Assembly (NCBI RefSeq): GCF_003851125.1
Contig: NZ_BGOW01000001.1
Location: forward strand, 124,001 to 188,000
Length of the DNA stretch: 64,000 nt
Direction of reading: 5' to 3'
DNA from: Sulfuriferula multivorans
Lineage (GTDB): Bacteria > Pseudomonadota > Gammaproteobacteria > Burkholderiales > Sulfuriferulaceae
The number at the start of each line of letters is the position of its first letter. Position 1 is the stretch's first letter. Under the pieces are notes generated by a model. That model was given only the letters and a program-made list of their open reading frames with translations, searched no databases and was not told where the DNA came from. This document shows, one piece after another, positions 1-7,912 of this stretch. A program made the translations under genes and the position numbers.

Positions 1-863
1 CGCATCTGCCAGAGCTTGACGCCTTCGCGGTTGTTGGGGTTGTAGGACGGCAGATTGGCCATTGCCAGTATCTCGCCAGTTTTGGCATCCAGCACCACAA
101 TCGCACCATCCTTGGCTTTGTTGGCGAGCACGGCAGCCTGCAATTCCCGATAGGCCAGATACTGAATCTTCATGTCGATCGACAACGCCAGATCGCGCCC
201 CGGTTTCGGGCTCTGGATACTTTCCAGATCCTCCACGATATTGCCGCGCCTGTCCTTGACGACACGCCGGCTGCCAGGTACCCCGGCAAGCCAGTTCTGA
301 TAGGTCAGTTCCAAACCTTCCTGACCCACGTCATCCACGTTGGTAAAACCCAGCAACTGGGCGGTGACATCGGCAGACGGATAGTAGCGCCGGTATTCGC
401 GCCGCAGATACAACCCCGGTATACCCAGCTGGGTCGCGGCCGCGGCCTGATCCGGCGGCAACTGCCGTTTGATATAAACGAATTCACGGTCCTGTTCATT
501 CAGCCGGGTTTGCAAGTCTTTCACAGGCATTCCCAATAGCTTGGCCAGATGTACGACCTGCCCCTGGGTGGCGCTGACCGAACCCGGGTTGGCCCACAGC
601 GACTCCATCGGCGTACTGATAGCCAGCGGTTCGCCGCGACGGTCGGTAATCATGCCCCGGTGCGCGGGCAACACCAGGATGCGGTTCACCACTGCGTCGC
701 CCTTGCGTTGCAGGAAGTCATGATGCACCCCCTGCAAATACACGGCACGCCCCACCAGCATCAGCAACCACAGTAATAGCAGCCCGGCCACCACGCGGCC
801 ACGCCAGCGCTGCAAGTGCAGTTCCAGCAAATGGCTGGACGGGCGGGCGGCAATTCGACTCAT
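1..863 (-). CDS. ftsI: FtsI / PBP3, septal peptidoglycan transpeptidase (N-terminal part, runs off the left edge)
   Basis: This is the first ~287 codons of the division-specific class B penicillin-binding protein. It starts at 863 with [15 protein letters not shown], followed by a short cytoplasmic segment, one membrane anchor (about residues 20-42, leucine/valine-rich) and the start of the periplasmic non-catalytic domain ([42 protein letters not shown]), all typical of FtsI. The transpeptidase domain with the SxxK serine lies beyond the window. The ATG overlaps the ftsL stop by four bases (ATGA), so translation is probably coupled. It crosslinks septal peptidoglycan with FtsW, FtsL, FtsB and FtsQ. 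Confidence 0.93.
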   Translation of the reverse strand, partial: MSRIAARPSSHLLELHLQRWRGRVVAGLLLLWLLMLVGRAVYLQGVHHDFLQRKGDAVVNRILVLPAHRGMITDRRGEPLAISTPMESLWANPGSVSATQGQVVHLAKLLGMPVKDLQTRLNEQDREFVYIKRQLPPDQAAAATQLGIPGLYLRREYRRYYPSADVTAQLLGFTNVDDVGQEGLELTYQNWLAGVPGSRRVVKDRRGNIVEDLESIQSPKPGRDLALSIDMKIQYLAYRELQAAVLANKAKDGAIVVLDAKTGEILAMANLPSYNPNNREGVKLWQM

Positions 864-1138
864 TGCGCGGCACCGCCCATGTCATTCACCACCTGCACCT
901 TGTCGGCGGATGGCACCTGCATGTGCAGGCGCTCCGTGGCCAGCTTTTCAATACGTCCGTGCATTGCCCAGGTGCTTTGCTCCAGCTGCAATTGCCCCCA
1001 CTCCACATCCAGCTGACGCTGACGTGCCTGGTCCTGCTGCAACTCAACGAACAGCAGGCGCTCGTGATTTTGGCTATTCACCACACCCAGCGCACAGATG
1101 ACGACGAGTGCCAATAGCACCAGGTTGATCCGGCTCAC
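860..1138 (-). CDS. ftsL: FtsL, cell division protein
   Basis: A 92-residue bitopic protein. It has a very short cytoplasmic tail (MSRIN), one membrane helix at about residues 6-22 ([15 protein letters not shown]) and a periplasmic coiled-coil-like segment (residues ~25-75, rich in Gln, Leu and charged residues). Length and topology fit FtsL, which bridges FtsB/FtsQ to FtsW/FtsI at the septum. The sequence itself is weakly conserved in this family; position between rsmH and ftsI is the main support. The start overlaps the rsmH stop by four bases and the stop overlaps the ftsI start. Confidence 0.9.
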   Translation of the reverse strand: MSRINLVLLALVVICALGVVNSQNHERLLFVELQQDQARQRQLDVEWGQLQLEQSTWAMHGRIEKLATERLHMQVPSADKVQVVNDMGGAAQ

Positions 1139-2073
1139 GCATCACCCCCACATCGTTCGACAATGCGCAGGGTAGCGCTGCGCGCGCGGGGATTTGCGGC
1201 AATTTCGGAAGCTAGCGGACGAATTGCGCGCCCCACCAGACGCATTTTTGGTGCAGGGATATCGGCAGCACGGACCGGCAAGCGGCGCGGTAGCGGGGGC
1301 GGGCTTGACGCTTCACGCATGAAGCGCTTGACGATGCGGTCTTCCAGCGAGTGAAAGCTGATCACTGCCAGGCGCCCGCCGGGAGCGAGCAACTGTTCAG
1401 CCTGGGGCAATGCTAGCGACAACTCCTCAAGCTCCCGATTGATGTAAATCCGTATAGCCTGAAAGGTGCGGGTCGCCGGATTCTGCCCTGGCTCGCGCGT
1501 GGGTACGACTCCCGCCACGAGATCCGCAAGCCTTTTGGTGGTTGTAATCGGCGCGCCCGCTCTCTGCGCAACAATCGCGCCTGCAATCGATTTAGCATAC
1601 CGCTCTTCGCCATAATCCTTGATGACCCCCCTGATCTCCCCTTCATCGGCATCAGCCAGCCAGGCGGCGGCAGACAGCCCGCGCGTGGTGTCCATACGCA
1701 TATCGAGCGGCGCATCGAAACGAAAGCTGAAACCTCGTTCAGCCTCGTCCAGCTGCGGTGAAGACACACCCAAATCCATCAACACACCACTCACCTGAGT
1801 TAAGCCACGCGCGTGCAATGTTTCTGTCATCTGCGCGAAGCTGCTATGAACAATCTCGAAACGAGGATCTTTCCAGCCTTGGCCCACTGCCATGGCTGCC
1901 GGGTCTTTATCGAACGCTATCAACCGCCCGCCCGTTCCCAATCGCGCCAATATGCTGCGACTGTGCCCGCCGCGGCCAAAAGTTGCGTCCACATACACGC
2001 CGTCAGGCTGGATGTTCAGTGCCGCAACCGCCTCCTCAAGTAGAACCGTCTCATGCCGTAAGCCGGAGCTCAC
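1135..2073 (-). CDS. rsmH: RsmH (MraW), 16S rRNA (cytosine-1402-N4)-methyltransferase
   Basis: A 312-residue SAM-dependent methyltransferase of normal length that N4-methylates C1402 of 16S rRNA near the P site. Visible marks are [10 protein letters not shown] at the N terminus, the SAM-binding [16 protein letters not shown] (motif I), [12 protein letters not shown] (catalytic region) and [13 protein letters not shown] near the C terminus. It lies between mraZ and ftsL with four-base overlaps on each side, the standard order. Interestingly RsmI, which adds the 2'-O-methyl group to the same nucleotide, is encoded in this window at 52072-52932. Confidence 0.97.
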   Translation of the reverse strand: MSSGLRHETVLLEEAVAALNIQPDGVYVDATFGRGGHSRSILARLGTGGRLIAFDKDPAAMAVGQGWKDPRFEIVHSSFAQMTETLHARGLTQVSGVLMDLGVSSPQLDEAERGFSFRFDAPLDMRMDTTRGLSAAAWLADADEGEIRGVIKDYGEERYAKSIAGAIVAQRAGAPITTTKRLADLVAGVVPTREPGQNPATRTFQAIRIYINRELEELSLALPQAEQLLAPGGRLAVISFHSLEDRIVKRFMREASSPPPLPRRLPVRAADIPAPKMRLVGRAIRPLASEIAANPRARSATLRIVERCGGDA

Positions 2074-2516
2074 AGCGAGAATCCCTCCAACTCCGGCGGC
2101 ATGGCTCCATCCTTGAATACCAGCGCCTGCTCCATCTGCGCCTGCCAGCGTTCTTCATTCCATAATTCGAATTTCACGCCCTGCCCCACCAGCACCACGT
2201 TTTTTTCCAGCGCCGCAAACTGGCGCAGCATGGCAGGCAGCAAAACACGCCCGGCACTATCCAGTTCCAGATCGGCGGCATTTCCGACCAGCAATCGCTG
2301 CAAACTGCGGGTCTGGGGATTGAAACTGGATAGACTATTGAGTTTTTTCTCGATGGGTTCCCACTCCGGCAGAGGGAACAAAAGCAGGCACTGACTGGGG
2401 TCGGCGGTTACTACAACGCGGCCGGCACCATGCACCATGAGCGCGTCACGATACCTGGACGGCACAGCCAGCCGACCTTTGCTATCCAGGTTAAGTGTTG
2501 CGACGCCGCGGAACAT
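2070..2516 (-). CDS. mraZ: MraZ, transcriptional regulator of the dcw cluster
   Basis: A 148-residue protein with two AbrB-like (SpoVT/MraZ) half-domains, [20 protein letters not shown] at the start and [19 protein letters not shown] about 80 residues later, each with the DxxGR-(L)xxP signature. MraZ binds spaced TGGGN-type repeats in its own promoter and represses the division cluster. Four such repeats lie directly upstream (2554-2588). First gene of the mraZ-rsmH-ftsL-ftsI operon; the stop overlaps the rsmH start. Confidence 0.97.
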   Translation of the reverse strand: MFRGVATLNLDSKGRLAVPSRYRDALMVHGAGRVVVTADPSQCLLLFPLPEWEPIEKKLNSLSSFNPQTRSLQRLLVGNAADLELDSAGRVLLPAMLRQFAALEKNVVLVGQGVKFELWNEERWQAQMEQALVFKDGAMPPELEGFSL

Positions 2517-2553
2517 GAGACCCCTTTTGATTACTTAGCCCGGAGGAAATTTC

Positions 2554-2588
2554 CCACTTTCCTCCACAATTCACCACTTCGCCCCACT
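2554..2588 (-). promoter_or_regulatory. mraZ: MraZ boxes: four GTGG repeats with exact 10-base spacing
   Basis: On the minus strand GTGG occurs four times with a period of exactly ten bases (plus-strand CCAC at 2554, 2564, 2574 and 2584), followed by G, T, A and G. This matches the known layout of MraZ operators (short G-rich direct repeats, one per helical turn). The most upstream copy overlaps the -10 element, as expected for autorepression. Confidence 0.85.
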
Positions 2589-2614
2589 ATAGATAAAAAG
2601 CAATAGTGGGTCAA
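2586..2614 (-). promoter_or_regulatory. mraZ: sigma-70 promoter of the mraZ operon
   Basis: Minus-strand TTGACC (-35, 2609-2614), a 17-base spacer, then TATAGT (-10, 2586-2591), 69 bases upstream of the mraZ ATG. Both boxes are close to consensus and the spacing is ideal. The 2517-2772 intergenic stretch otherwise holds only a 12-base palindrome CTTGATATCAAG at 2716-2727. Confidence 0.8.
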
Positions 2615-2772
2615 GCAACTAAAAGGGATTTTTTCAAGACGTTACAAACACTTACACAACATTAGTGAATGCTAATTAACAATCAAAAATAAGTACATAG
2701 CCAACTATCTGAAGGCTTGATATCAAGTGTTGCCGGAAAAGAAAGTAAAACAGATGCCCAGCGCGAACCGGG

Positions 2773-3354
2773 TTATTCGTTACCTGCCAAAGCAGGCGGT
2801 ATGGAATCCATTAAATAACGCACTTCCAGCACATCGATTTCGCGCAACCCGGAAGGGCTTTGCAAACGCACGACATCGCCGGCACGCGCCTTGACCAGCG
2901 CACGCGCCAGCGGCGAAACCCAGCTGATGCGACCCGCGGCGGGGTCGGCTTCATCCATGCCAACGATTTGATAGGCATGCTCGCTACCGTCTTCTTCTCC
3001 CACGGTCACTGTAGCGCCGAAAAACACTTGCTCCAGACCCTGCTGGGTAGCAGGATCCACCACGATCGGATCATCCAGGCGCTTGGTGAGATAGCGCAGG
3101 CGCCGGTCGATCTCGCGCAGGCGTTTTTTGCCGTAGATGTAGTCGCCGTTCTCCGAGCGGTCACCGTTCGACGCCGCCCACGACACCGTTTCAACCATCT
3201 GTGGACGCTCCACCTTGAGCAGATGGTCGAATTCGGCCTTGAGCAACGCGTAGCCGCGCGGAGTCATGTAGTTCTTCGCACCCGCGGGTAACTGCGGCTC
3301 GGATAGCGGCTCCTCGTCGTCAGCGTCGGATTCTTTGGTAAATGCTTTACTCAT
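2773..3354 (-). CDS. greB: GreB, transcript cleavage factor
   Basis: A 193-residue GreA/GreB-family protein. The N-terminal coiled coil starts at YMTPRGYALLKAEFDHLL and carries the tip NGDRSENGDYIYGKKRLREI (residues ~64-83) with the acidic DxxE pair that chelates magnesium in the RNA polymerase secondary channel. The C-terminal FKBP-like domain has VSPLARALVKARAGD and the GreB-type ending DVLEVRYL. An extra ~25-residue acidic N-terminal extension precedes the core. It rescues backtracked RNA polymerase by stimulating transcript cleavage. It lies upstream of mraZ on the same strand with its own gap of 256 bases. Confidence 0.94.
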   Translation of the reverse strand: MSKAFTKESDADDEEPLSEPQLPAGAKNYMTPRGYALLKAEFDHLLKVERPQMVETVSWAASNGDRSENGDYIYGKKRLREIDRRLRYLTKRLDDPIVVDPATQQGLEQVFFGATVTVGEEDGSEHAYQIVGMDEADPAAGRISWVSPLARALVKARAGDVVRLQSPSGLREIDVLEVRYLMDSIPPALAGNE

Positions 3355-3606
3355 GGCAAATAGTTTATGCTCAACTTCTGAATACCCAATACGCGCCTGC
3401 AGTGACTGCCCCGGCGAACCCCGTCCTGTGTCCTATACTGAACCCTACCCGGATTTAATATTCTAATTCATTGCAAGTAGGCATTAAGGCGCGTACCCAT
3501 TGCACAGACAAAACTCATCTCCATCCAGAATCGATGGAAAACCTCGCAAGCAATGGAGACCGCCCGATTGGTTCCCCATCAATTTTCATCTATGAAAGGA
3601 AACATC

Positions 3607-4011
3607 ATGAAACTGCAAAAATCCTTCGTAATGGCCGTCGCTTTGGCCCTTGCTTTGCCATTAGCCTATGCGGACGATTCAACGAATTACGTCAACGGCG
3701 GAATTGGTGACGAGGGAATGGCAAGGATGCACAGCATCGCCAATGAATATCCGCTGCACATCATATTTTCTGAAGGCAAGGACGGTGCGTTCCTCGCTGA
3801 CATTCCGGTGACCATTCTGGATAGACATCACAAGGCGGTAGTTGAACTGCCGGATGCCGGGCCCCTATTGTATGTACGCCTTCCCAAGGGCAAATATACT
3901 GTAAACGCAGAACACCATGGCGTGAAGCAATCCCGCAACGTGACGCTGGATGGAAAACACGCCAAGAGCCTGATCATGCATTGGGCTAGCACATCGCAGG
4001 AACAGGAATAA
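3607..4011 (+). CDS. Small secreted protein of unknown function, carboxypeptidase-regulatory-like fold possible
   Basis: A 134-residue protein with a clear Sec signal peptide (MKLQKSFVMAVALALALPLAYA, cut before DDST). The mature part (residues ~45-130) contains IPVTILDRHHKAVVELPDAG followed by LYVRLPKGKYTVNAEHHG, a beta-rich pattern like the transthyretin/CarboxypepD_reg domains that add short sheets to exported proteins. The start at 3607 is chosen over an in-frame ATG at 3553 because it follows an AAGGAA ribosome site by six bases and begins the signal peptide. A lone gene between greB and rnpB; function unknown. Confidence 0.75.
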   Translation: MKLQKSFVMAVALALALPLAYADDSTNYVNGGIGDEGMARMHSIANEYPLHIIFSEGKDGAFLADIPVTILDRHHKAVVELPDAGPLLYVRLPKGKYTVNAEHHGVKQSRNVTLDGKHAKSLIMHWASTSQEQE

Positions 4012-4050
4012 TTGCCTGAAATACCACGTCAATATCCAGCTATGAAAACA

Positions 4051-4345
4051 AGGTGAAGCTGGCCGATAAGCCGGGTTTTGTCGTGGACAGTCATTCCTCT
4101 AGGCCGTCGGTTACCCGACAGCTCAAGCAGCCTACCCGCAGACTCAGCGAGCCGCTTCATCGCCTGCCTATTTGGCCTTGCTCCGGATGGAGGTTACCGC
4201 GTTTCACTCCAGACTTAACCGGCTCGTCTCTGTGGCCCTGTTCCTCGCCTCACGGCGGCCGGCCATTAACCGGCATCCTGCTCTGTGGAGCCCGGACTTT
4301 CCTCCCCCCCGGTTGCCCGGGGCGGCGACTGTCTGGCCAGCTTCC
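4051..4345 (-). ncRNA. rnpB: RNase P RNA (bacterial class A), compact form
   Basis: The minus strand carries the conserved RNase P RNA core: 5' GAAGCTGGCCAGACAGTCGC, GAGGAAAGTCCGGGCTCC, ACAGAGACGAGC, GGAGCAAGGCCAAATAGG, GGGTAGGCTGCTTGAG, and 3' GAATGACTGTCCACGAC plus AACCCGGCTTATCGGCCAG. At about 295 bases it is much shorter than the 377-base E. coli RNA. P3 is a simple stem with a GCAA loop, P12 is very short, and the bases that make P13 and P14 in E. coli seem absent. A TAGAAT -10 box lies just upstream (about 4351-4356, minus). It cleaves tRNA 5' leaders with the RnpA protein. Confidence 0.96.
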
Positions 4346-4380
4346 CCGCTATTCTATCATCATCAACCCAGTCTATATCC

Positions 4381-4430
4381 TTGACATAAATAGATTTATT
4401 GCCTAGAAAAAACATCATGACGGCGCGTCA
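4381..4430 (+). promoter_or_regulatory. sigma-70 promoter with a downstream TGACG inverted repeat
   Basis: TTGACA (4381-4386), a 17-base spacer and TAGAAA (4404-4409) form a strong promoter for the membrane protein gene at 4499. Immediately after it, at 4418-4430, lies the perfect inverted repeat TGACG-GCG-CGTCA, where a start site near 4416 would place an operator. A CCCCGCTACGGGG hairpin follows in the leader. Confidence 0.6.
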
Positions 4431-4498
4431 CCTGCGGCGTCCTCCCACCCCGCTACGGGGCTACTGATGTTCAATTTCTTTCATTCAAGGAGAGTGCG

Positions 4499-5011
4499 AT
4501 GAGACGCAGACTCTATTTCACGGTGCCGGATACTGCCAGCGCCCAGCAGATGGTCAATGATTTATTACTGGCACGAATTGACGAGGGGCATATGCACGTC
4601 CTCGCCCGCGACGGCATCCCGCTCGACGGCTTGCACGAAGCCTCTATCCTGCAAAAAAGCGACCTCATTCACGGCATGGAAAGCGGCCTGGTCATAGGCG
4701 GCATTGCCGGTATTCTGGCCGGCATCGTGGGGATATTATTTCCTCCAGCAGGTGTCGATTTGAGGCTGGTCACCATCCTGGTGACCGCGCTGGCGGGTGC
4801 CGCATTCGGTGCCTGGGTGTCGAGCATGATTGCCAGTTCCGTTCCAAATTCCAGGCTCAAGACTTACGAAAAAGCAATTGAGCAGGGACGCATTTTGATG
4901 ATGGTCGACGTTCCCAGTGGACGTGTAGATGATATTCGCAAGCTCATCGCAAGCCGTCATCCCGAGGCCAGCACCAGCAATATGGAGCCCACCATCCCCG
5001 CTTTTCCCTGA
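4499..5011 (+). CDS. DUF1269-type small membrane protein
   Basis: A 170-residue protein. Residues 1-55 form a soluble alpha/beta start (RRRLYFTVPDTASAQQMVNDLL) like the YflT/DUF1269 stress-protein fold, followed by two glycine/alanine-rich membrane helices (about 62-84 and 90-112) and a C-terminal soluble segment that ends ILMMVDVPSGRVDDIRKLIA. The layout is shared with the protein at 37954-38481. In both loci a YfdX gene is next door. The start follows an AAGGAG site. Function unknown; membrane stress response is an inference. Confidence 0.7.
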   Translation: MRRRLYFTVPDTASAQQMVNDLLLARIDEGHMHVLARDGIPLDGLHEASILQKSDLIHGMESGLVIGGIAGILAGIVGILFPPAGVDLRLVTILVTALAGAAFGAWVSSMIASSVPNSRLKTYEKAIEQGRILMMVDVPSGRVDDIRKLIASRHPEASTSNMEPTIPAFP

Positions 5012-5042
5012 TTCAACCAAGGAAAATCGCATAGTGCTGCGC

Positions 5043-5078
5043 GGGGTTTATGCCCCGCGGGATTGGTGGATATGCCCC
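5043..5078. promoter_or_regulatory. Two GGGG-N6-CCCC activator sites upstream of yfdX1
   Basis: Site 1: GGGG-TTTATG-CCCC at 5043-5056. Site 2: GGTG-GATATG-CCCC at 5065-5078. They are 22 bases apart, two helical turns. Site 2 ends 52 bases before the -24 element at 5131. The same inverted repeat stands before four other sigma-54-type promoters in this window (10794, 29376, and 37050, which serves two). Interpreted as binding sites for a sigma-54 activator. Confidence 0.7.
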
Positions 5079-5130
5079 GCCTTCTTCAATAAAATCCGGG
5101 CTTAATACGCAGTTTCAACAAGTTACACTC

Positions 5131-5145
5131 TGGCACGGCAATTGT
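5131..5145 (+). promoter_or_regulatory. sigma-54 promoter of the yfdX1-kinase-regulator-CLC operon
   Basis: TGGCACG-GCAA-TTGT matches the -24/-12 consensus TGGCACG-N4-TTGC, except for the final base. It lies 40 bases before the chosen ATG at 5186, giving a leader of about 30 bases. Confidence 0.72.
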
Positions 5146-5185
5146 ATGCAAAAGGGCAAGGACGTTGTTTTTGCCGGAGAACATC

Positions 5186-6403
5186 ATGCGCACTTTTTCC
5201 TGTCGCCCGCTTATTATTACCTTGCTGTTGGGTAGTGCATTGACGCGCGCCTGGGGTGCAGAGGCTCCAGTAGTGCAGCAGATATCCGTGGTACCCAGCC
5301 CGGCTTTAAGTATTGAACAGCAACAGCGACTGTCAGATATTGCAGTCAAAGTACTGCATCAGATTGCTGCGGCACGGGAAGACATCGCTCTACGCAATGC
5401 CGCCAGTGCTCACCAGGCCCTGGACAACGCCGGCAACTTGCTCGCCAGCTTGCAAACCCGCCTGCCTGTCACACGCGTCTCCGATCACGTCTGGAATGCG
5501 CAAAAACATCAGGAATACGATAACAGTGCGCGTGTGCTGCCTGATTTGATACCGATTTACGCCAACCTGCATACGTTGCGAGACTTCATTCCGGCACAGC
5601 AGAAGCTTAAACAGCCTGCCGCCGATAAGCTGCGCGTCACGGATGCCACGCTGATTTATGCCGAGGCTGACCTGCCACTGGTGCATACGCTTCGCACCGT
5701 GGATACCGCACGTCATGCGCTGGACCAGCAGAACTGGCAACGTGCCGACCAGGCACTCAAAAATGCCGAAGACGGCGTCGTATTCATGTCGGTGAGCGTA
5801 AACGAGCCTTTCGCCGCAGGCCGCCAATCCTTGCTGCAAACCACCCGCCTGCTAGCAGCGGGTGAAACCGCCAAAGCCCGGCTCGAACTCCAACGCGCGC
5901 GCAGCTACCTGCAACGCGCCGCACAAACAACCGATAGCATTGCCAAGGACGATGCCGACAAACTGCTGCAGGATGCTGACCGGCTCGACGCGCATATCCG
6001 GAACAACGATGCCAATCTGGTCAATGACGCGCAAACCTTGTGGTACAGGACAGCTGCACTGGCTGAACGCTCCAAGGCATATCTGGGCAATGAATGGGCC
6101 AGCGTAATGCACGACCGGCCGATCAAATCCAGACTCATCGAAGCCCGCCTCGCGTTACGCGATGCGGCCATTGATCAATTTACCGCACACCAGCCAGCGG
6201 CCGCCGAGAAAGCGTTGGTGCGCGCGCAAAGCTACCTCGGCCAGGCACTGGAAATCGCACGCACCGATAACCAGCCGCAAATCGAAATACACGGTGTGCA
6301 ACAACATGTCGCCCGGCTCGCAACCGAAACTCCGGCACAACGCAACCCGGACCAGTACAGCCAGCTCGCGGGCGAACTGGGTATCCTGATCAGCCAGAGC
6401 TGA
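5186..6403 (+). CDS. YfdX-family periplasmic protein (yfdX1)
   Basis: A 405-residue protein with a signal peptide (MRTFSCRPLIITLLLGSALT, cleaved near WGA|EAP). The rest is helical and resembles YfdX: residues ~40-220 include ARVLPDLIPIYANLHTLRDF, and the later part (IKSRLIEARLALRDAAIDQF, KALVRAQSYLGQALEIA) looks like a second helical repeat, which may explain why it is about twice as long as E. coli YfdX. The ATG at 5186 is chosen over a TTG at 5165 because it follows GGAG by six bases and starts the signal peptide. YfdX proteins are tied to acid and envelope stress in enterics. It leads an operon with a kinase/regulator pair, so it may be a periplasmic partner of the sensor (inference). Confidence 0.8.
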   Translation: MRTFSCRPLIITLLLGSALTRAWGAEAPVVQQISVVPSPALSIEQQQRLSDIAVKVLHQIAAAREDIALRNAASAHQALDNAGNLLASLQTRLPVTRVSDHVWNAQKHQEYDNSARVLPDLIPIYANLHTLRDFIPAQQKLKQPAADKLRVTDATLIYAEADLPLVHTLRTVDTARHALDQQNWQRADQALKNAEDGVVFMSVSVNEPFAAGRQSLLQTTRLLAAGETAKARLELQRARSYLQRAAQTTDSIAKDDADKLLQDADRLDAHIRNNDANLVNDAQTLWYRTAALAERSKAYLGNEWASVMHDRPIKSRLIEARLALRDAAIDQFTAHQPAAAEKALVRAQSYLGQALEIARTDNQPQIEIHGVQQHVARLATETPAQRNPDQYSQLAGELGILISQS

Positions 6404-6409
6404 CATGAG

Positions 6410-7912
6410 ATGAGGCTTGCCTACCCAACAGAAACCAGTTTGAATAGCGGCCATGAAGATACTGATTCCTATCCCGTGTCGAGTGCGCTGATCCTGCGCT
6501 CATTGCGACTGCCTGCCCTGGTGCTGGGCGGCGTGGTGATCCTGGCTCTGGCACTGATGACGTTGACCGCATGGCGCGCCGAAACCCGCATCGGCACCGT
6601 GCAATTGCACATGCAGAATATTCTCGCACTGCAGACGCTCTCAATGCAGATAGAACACGACTATTTGCGCCTGGTTAATCCGCAGGCGCCGCTCCCTGCG
6701 CACATCCAGCAGGCGCTGGACAAACAACTCGCCGACATCATCGCTGCCGATCACTCGCGCGTGGCCGACACACCCGCGGTATTGAGCCAGCTACGGCAAT
6801 TGCTGGCGCGTCGCAATGCCGGCCACGATACGCTGCTCTCCACGCTGGCGCAGATCCATGACCGCATCACGCGTGAAACCAACGCCCATGCGGTACTGGT
6901 CAGCGATGTGCAACGCACCGCGCGCTTCGAATTCAATCTCGCGCTGACCCTGGTCGTGGTGCTCCCCTTGCTGGCGGTCGCCACCCTCTACCTGCTGCGC
7001 CATCGCGTGCAGTTACCGCTGCGCGACCTGAGCTGGCTGATGCAACGTTTGTCGCAACAGGATTACGCCAGCGCCCCGATTGCCCATGCCGATCCGATGA
7101 TCAAGCCGCTGCTGCTGCGTTACAACCATCTGGTGAGCCGACTGGCCGAGCTCGAAGCCGAACACCAGAACCGCGAGACCCTGCTCGAACAGCAGGTGCG
7201 CGCCGCCAGCACCACCCTGCTCAACCAGCAGCAGCATCTGGCGCAGGCGGAAAAACTGGCCAGCGTCGGCGAAGTCGCTGCCGGCATTGCGCACGAACTG
7301 CGCAACCCGCTGTCCGGCATCCAGATGGCGCTGACCAATCTGCGCCGTGAAACCGAATCGGCCGACCATGCCGAACGGCTGGATATGGTCCTGGATGAAA
7401 TCAACCGCATTACGCGCCTGCTCAATGGCCTGCTGGATCAGGCACGGCACCACCCCGCCCCGCCCAGCGAAGTGAACCTGGCCGAACTGTGCGGCGCCCT
7501 GGCCAGCCTGGTCCATTACCTGTTGCCACCCGCGATCACGCTGGTGACCGACGTCCCCGCGGATTTGAGCTGCGTGATCTCGGCCGATGGCTTGCGCCAG
7601 GCCTTGCTCAACCTGATTCTCAACGCACGCAACGCCATCGGCGAACATGCGGGAAATATCCACCTAACCGCGCAGCCTCGTGAAGACGCTATCGAAATCA
7701 GCGTCACCGACAGCGGTGGCGGCTTTTCCGATACACTGCTCAGCCACGGCCCGCGCCCGTTTATCAGCAGCCACGAGTCAGGCACCGGACTCGGGCTGGC
7801 CATCACGCGCCGTTTCGTAAATGATCTGGGCGGGCGCATTGCGCTGGACAACACGCCTGGCGGTGGCGCACGCGTCACCCTCTACCTGCCTTGTGCCTCC
7901 ACCCATGCCTGA
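6410..7912 (+). CDS. Membrane sensor histidine kinase (NtrB/ZraS-like)
   Basis: A 500-residue kinase. TM1 is at ~36-56 and TM2 at ~176-196, with a helical periplasmic domain of ~120 residues between them. A HAMP-like linker and coiled coil (~197-280) follow, then HisKA with phospho-acceptor His295 in GEVAAGIAHELRNPLSG, then the ATPase domain with N box (ALLNLILNARNAI), G1 (VTDSGGGFSD) and G2 (GTGLGLAITRRF). No PAS domain is visible. It starts six bases after yfdX1 and overlaps the regulator gene by eight bases, so the three are surely co-transcribed. Signal unknown; the neighbouring YfdX and the oxidases of the proposed regulon suggest envelope or redox stress. Confidence 0.93.
   Translation: MRLAYPTETSLNSGHEDTDSYPVSSALILRSLRLPALVLGGVVILALALMTLTAWRAETRIGTVQLHMQNILALQTLSMQIEHDYLRLVNPQAPLPAHIQQALDKQLADIIAADHSRVADTPAVLSQLRQLLARRNAGHDTLLSTLAQIHDRITRETNAHAVLVSDVQRTARFEFNLALTLVVVLPLLAVATLYLLRHRVQLPLRDLSWLMQRLSQQDYASAPIAHADPMIKPLLLRYNHLVSRLAELEAEHQNRETLLEQQVRAASTTLLNQQQHLAQAEKLASVGEVAAGIAHELRNPLSGIQMALTNLRRETESADHAERLDMVLDEINRITRLLNGLLDQARHHPAPPSEVNLAELCGALASLVHYLLPPAITLVTDVPADLSCVISADGLRQALLNLILNARNAIGEHAGNIHLTAQPREDAIEISVTDSGGGFSDTLLSHGPRPFISSHESGTGLGLAITRRFVNDLGGRIALDNTPGGGARVTLYLPCASTHA

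Noticed and set aside
2554-2588. Regular 10-base repeat as part of a CRISPR array or microsatellite
   Set aside because: Only GTGG is constant and the position matches MraZ boxes; no CRISPR-like repeat or spacer pattern exists anywhere in the window.
4053-4406. Open frame of 117 codons over the RNase P RNA
   Set aside because: It is a shadow of rnpB, whose conserved blocks cover the same bases on the other strand.
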